Assembly (NCBI RefSeq): GCF_016526145.1
Contig: NZ_JADDUE010000017.1
Coordinates: forward strand, 1-64,000
From: Saccharopolyspora galaxeae
GTDB lineage: Bacteria; Actinomycetota; Actinomycetes; Mycobacteriales; Pseudonocardiaceae
Direction: 5' to 3'
Length of the DNA: 64,000 nt
The position numbers and the translations under genes are program-made. Position 1 is the first letter of the stretch; every line of letters starts with the position of its first letter. Positions 62,270-64,000 of the stretch are shown here, piece after piece. The notes beneath the pieces were generated by a model, which was given only the letters and a program-made list of their open reading frames with translations, was not told the origin of the DNA and searched no databases.

Positions 62270-63289
62270 GTGAGCGCTTTCTCGCAGCAGCAGACCGTGC
62301 GGCCCTCGGCCGCCCCCGGCACCCCGTACCACCTGCTCGCGCGCAACACCGCGCACACCTGGTGGCGGCCGTTGGTCGCGCTGCTCGTGGCGGTGCTGTT
62401 CGCCTTCGTCGCGCTGATCGCGGCGATGACCTTGCTCGTGCTGTTCACGCTGTTCCCGCTCGGCTTCGAGCAGACGCACGCGGCGATCCTGCTGGCCGAC
62501 CCCGCGGTCATCGACAAGGTCCTGCAGGACGATTTCGTGCTGCTGGTGGTGTCGTTCGGCGCGTTGGTCGCACTGCTTCCGCCGGTGCTGCTGACCACGA
62601 AGTGGGTGCAGCAGCGGCCGATGGGCGAACTCGCCGGGGTGGAAGGCCGGTTGCGGTGGCCGTGGCTGGGCGAGTGCCTGCTGCGCGCCGCGCTCGTGCT
62701 CGCGGTGGCGTTCGGCGTTGCCGGGCTGATCAGCTGGATCACCGGCACGCCCACCGGACCTGGCTTCCCCGGCTGGTGGGCCTACGCGCGGGTGGCGATC
62801 CTGGCGCTGCTACTGGTCCCGTTCCAAAGCGCCGCCGAGGAGTTCGTCTTCCGCGGTTTCCTGCTGCAGACCTTCACCGCCTGGTTCCGCACGCCGTGGC
62901 CGGCGATCGTGCTCACCTCCGTGCTGTTCCTCGGCGGGCACGGCTACACCGACCCGCTGGTGTGGTGCGAGTTGCTGGTGATGGCGGGCGCGATGTGCTG
63001 GCTGACCGTGCGCACCGGCGGACTGGAGGCCGCGATCGGCCTGCACGTGGCGAACAACTCGCTGAGCCTGCTGGTCGGCGGCCTCTCCGGGGTGCCCGGC
63101 ATCGAGCAGGCGGGCGACTTCGCCGTCGGCGACGTGGTTCCGTTCATCCTCGCCGTGCTCGGCTACTCCTGGTGGACCGACCGGAAGGCGGCCGGCCGCG
63201 CACTGCGCACGGTCACCGGCGGGCGCGCGCCGATCGCACCGTGGTCGTTGCGGGCACCACGCCCCGAGTCGATCTCCACCCCGGGGTGA
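62270..63289 (+). CDS. CPBP-family intramembrane glutamic-type protease
   Basis: 339 residues with about eight membrane helices. The active-site motifs are EEFVFRGFLLQ (EExxxR, about 189-199), GGHGYTDPLVW (His, about 222-232) and HVANNSLSLL (about 260-269). Members process prenyl- or other membrane proteins, or confer self-protection for bacteriocins. GTG 62270 is seven nt past TACGAT, so it is leaderless although it lies 17 bp after the patatin gene. Confidence 0.9.
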   Translation: MSAFSQQQTVRPSAAPGTPYHLLARNTAHTWWRPLVALLVAVLFAFVALIAAMTLLVLFTLFPLGFEQTHAAILLADPAVIDKVLQDDFVLLVVSFGALVALLPPVLLTTKWVQQRPMGELAGVEGRLRWPWLGECLLRAALVLAVAFGVAGLISWITGTPTGPGFPGWWAYARVAILALLLVPFQSAAEEFVFRGFLLQTFTAWFRTPWPAIVLTSVLFLGGHGYTDPLVWCELLVMAGAMCWLTVRTGGLEAAIGLHVANNSLSLLVGGLSGVPGIEQAGDFAVGDVVPFILAVLGYSWWTDRKAAGRALRTVTGGRAPIAPWSLRAPRPESISTPG

Positions 63290-63405
63290 CCGGGTAGCCT
63301 GGGGTCAAGGGACAACGGGGCACGAAACGGTCGGTGGCAGAACCCCTGCGGACGACCGGCGTCTCCGCGTCCCGGCAGGTTGTGCGCTCCACGGAGGTGT
63401 CAGCG

Positions 63406-63930
63406 GTGTCCTACCCGTTTTCCGGCCCGGCCCGGTCGGCGCCGGGTTCACCGAACATGCCGACCCCGCCCACGGGGTGGCCGATCGGTTCCTACGGCAC
63501 CTACGAAGAAGCGCAGCGCGCGGTCGACCACCTGGTGCAGAGCGATTTCCCGGTGCAGGACGTCACGATCGTCGGCGTGGACCTGATGCTGGTCGAACGG
63601 ATCACCGGGCGGCTGAACTGGACGCGGGTGCTCAGCAGCGGCGCGGCCTCCGGCGCGTGGATCGGGTTGTTCTTCGGGCTGCTGGTGGCCTGGTCGGCCA
63701 CCTCCGGCGGCAACCTGCTCGGCTCCGTGCTGGTGGGGCTGGGCGGCGGTGTGCTGGTGGGGCTGGTGTTCGCCGCCGCCGGTTACGCCTCGATGCGCGG
63801 CCGCCGCGACTTCTCCTCCGCCAGCCAGCTCGTCGCGGGCCGCTACGACGTGCTCGCCCAACCCCGGCACGCCGAACAGGGCCGCAACCTGCTGGCCCGG
63901 CTGGCGATGCGCCCGCAACCTTCGCAGTAG
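63406..63930 (+). CDS. YflT-like general stress protein with glycine-zipper region
   Basis: 174 residues from GTG 63406, which follows GGAGG. The core GSYGTYEEAQRAVDHLVQSD and FPVQDVTIVGVDLMLVERIT matches the heat-induced stress protein YflT domain. Two hydrophobic, Gly-rich helices follow (about 80-130), so it is membrane-associated. Longer upstream GTG starts exist but lack a ribosome binding site. The function is unknown. Confidence 0.78.
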   Translation: MSYPFSGPARSAPGSPNMPTPPTGWPIGSYGTYEEAQRAVDHLVQSDFPVQDVTIVGVDLMLVERITGRLNWTRVLSSGAASGAWIGLFFGLLVAWSATSGGNLLGSVLVGLGGGVLVGLVFAAAGYASMRGRRDFSSASQLVAGRYDVLAQPRHAEQGRNLLARLAMRPQPSQ

Positions 63931-63940
63931 CGCGGCGGGG

Positions 63941-64000
63941 TCAGGGGCCTGCGAACTGCTGGACCCAGTAGTGGCCGTAGCGGCTGTGCGGCGAGTAGCC
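63941..64000 (-). CDS. C-terminus of a putative CAP/SCP-like secreted protein (cut by window edge)
   Basis: The minus-strand frame enters at the window edge and ends in TGA, encoding GYSPHSRYGHYWVQQFAGP. The segment RYGHYWVQ.F is the usual C-terminal strand of CAP-superfamily secreted proteins. Only 19 residues are visible, so the call is tentative. Confidence 0.5.
   Translation of the reverse strand, partial: GYSPHSRYGHYWVQQFAGP

Noticed and set aside
1-64000. CRISPR arrays, rRNA and tRNA genes
   Set aside because: No regularly spaced repeats, rRNA stretches or cloverleaf-like segments were noticed; a covariance-model scan would be needed to exclude tRNA fully.

Overview
The window is high-GC actinobacterial chromosome. 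Gene order from about 27 kb to 57.5 kb follows the conserved mycobacterial block typA, lpqW, mshB, fdxC, dapC, dapE, folP2, a DivIVA-like gene, tag, DUF3117, tatB, htrA, rseA, sigE, an O-methyltransferase, mrp, DUF1003 and an MgtE-like gene. Mycothiol synthesis (mshB), an LpqW-like lipoprotein and codon use at about 70% GC suggest a Pseudonocardiaceae-type organism such as Saccharopolyspora or Amycolatopsis. This placement is inferred from gene content and order only. I saw no rRNA, tRNA or CRISPR array by eye.

Layout. 0-11.4 kb: the cut end of an IS481-type transposase, an FGGY sugar kinase, a TetR/NAD-epimerase pair, rmuC, the sbcDC nuclease operon, an AlkA-type glycosylase, a small lipoprotein and ychF. 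11.5-14.9 kb: a lower-GC accessory islet with an excisionase-like HTH gene, a small Cys/His protein, an EspC-like type VII secretion substrate with a hairpin over its ribosome binding site, a WXG/alpha-beta hydrolase protein and two small membrane proteins. 15-18 kb: small orphan genes, then bioA-bioD. 18-23.3 kb: a D-amino-acid oxidase-like protein, a pterin dehydratase, and a TPP riboswitch heading thiB-thiP-thiQ. 23.3-26.6 kb: GNAT, an SRPBCC-NUDIX fusion, trpS and YciI.

26.6-44.8 kb: the conserved block with lysine biosynthesis genes (dapC, dapD, dapE), mycothiol (mshB), ferredoxin, two LOG-family genes, a FolP2-type protein, PadR, DivIVA-like, tag and DUF3117. 44.8-48.7 kb: leucyl aminopeptidase and a divergent LysR/MFS pair. 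48.7-54.8 kb: the envelope-stress set sigE-rseA-htrA-tatB, an O-methyltransferase and the Fe-S carrier mrp. 55-64 kb: MarR, DUF1003 plus MgtE-like, a CitE-like lyase, a very large membrane-anchored patatin, a CPBP protease, a YflT-like stress protein and the end of a CAP-like protein.

Recurring features. At least sixteen genes begin 6-8 nt after a TANNNT -10 box, the pattern of leaderless transcripts. A roughly 50-bp inverted-repeat family beginning GAGTGAACGG occurs four times just downstream of coding sequences. Rare TTA leucine codons occur in thiB, a MarR gene (two) and one islet membrane gene. The most unusual locus is the type VII substrate/hydrolase islet at 11.5-14.9 kb.
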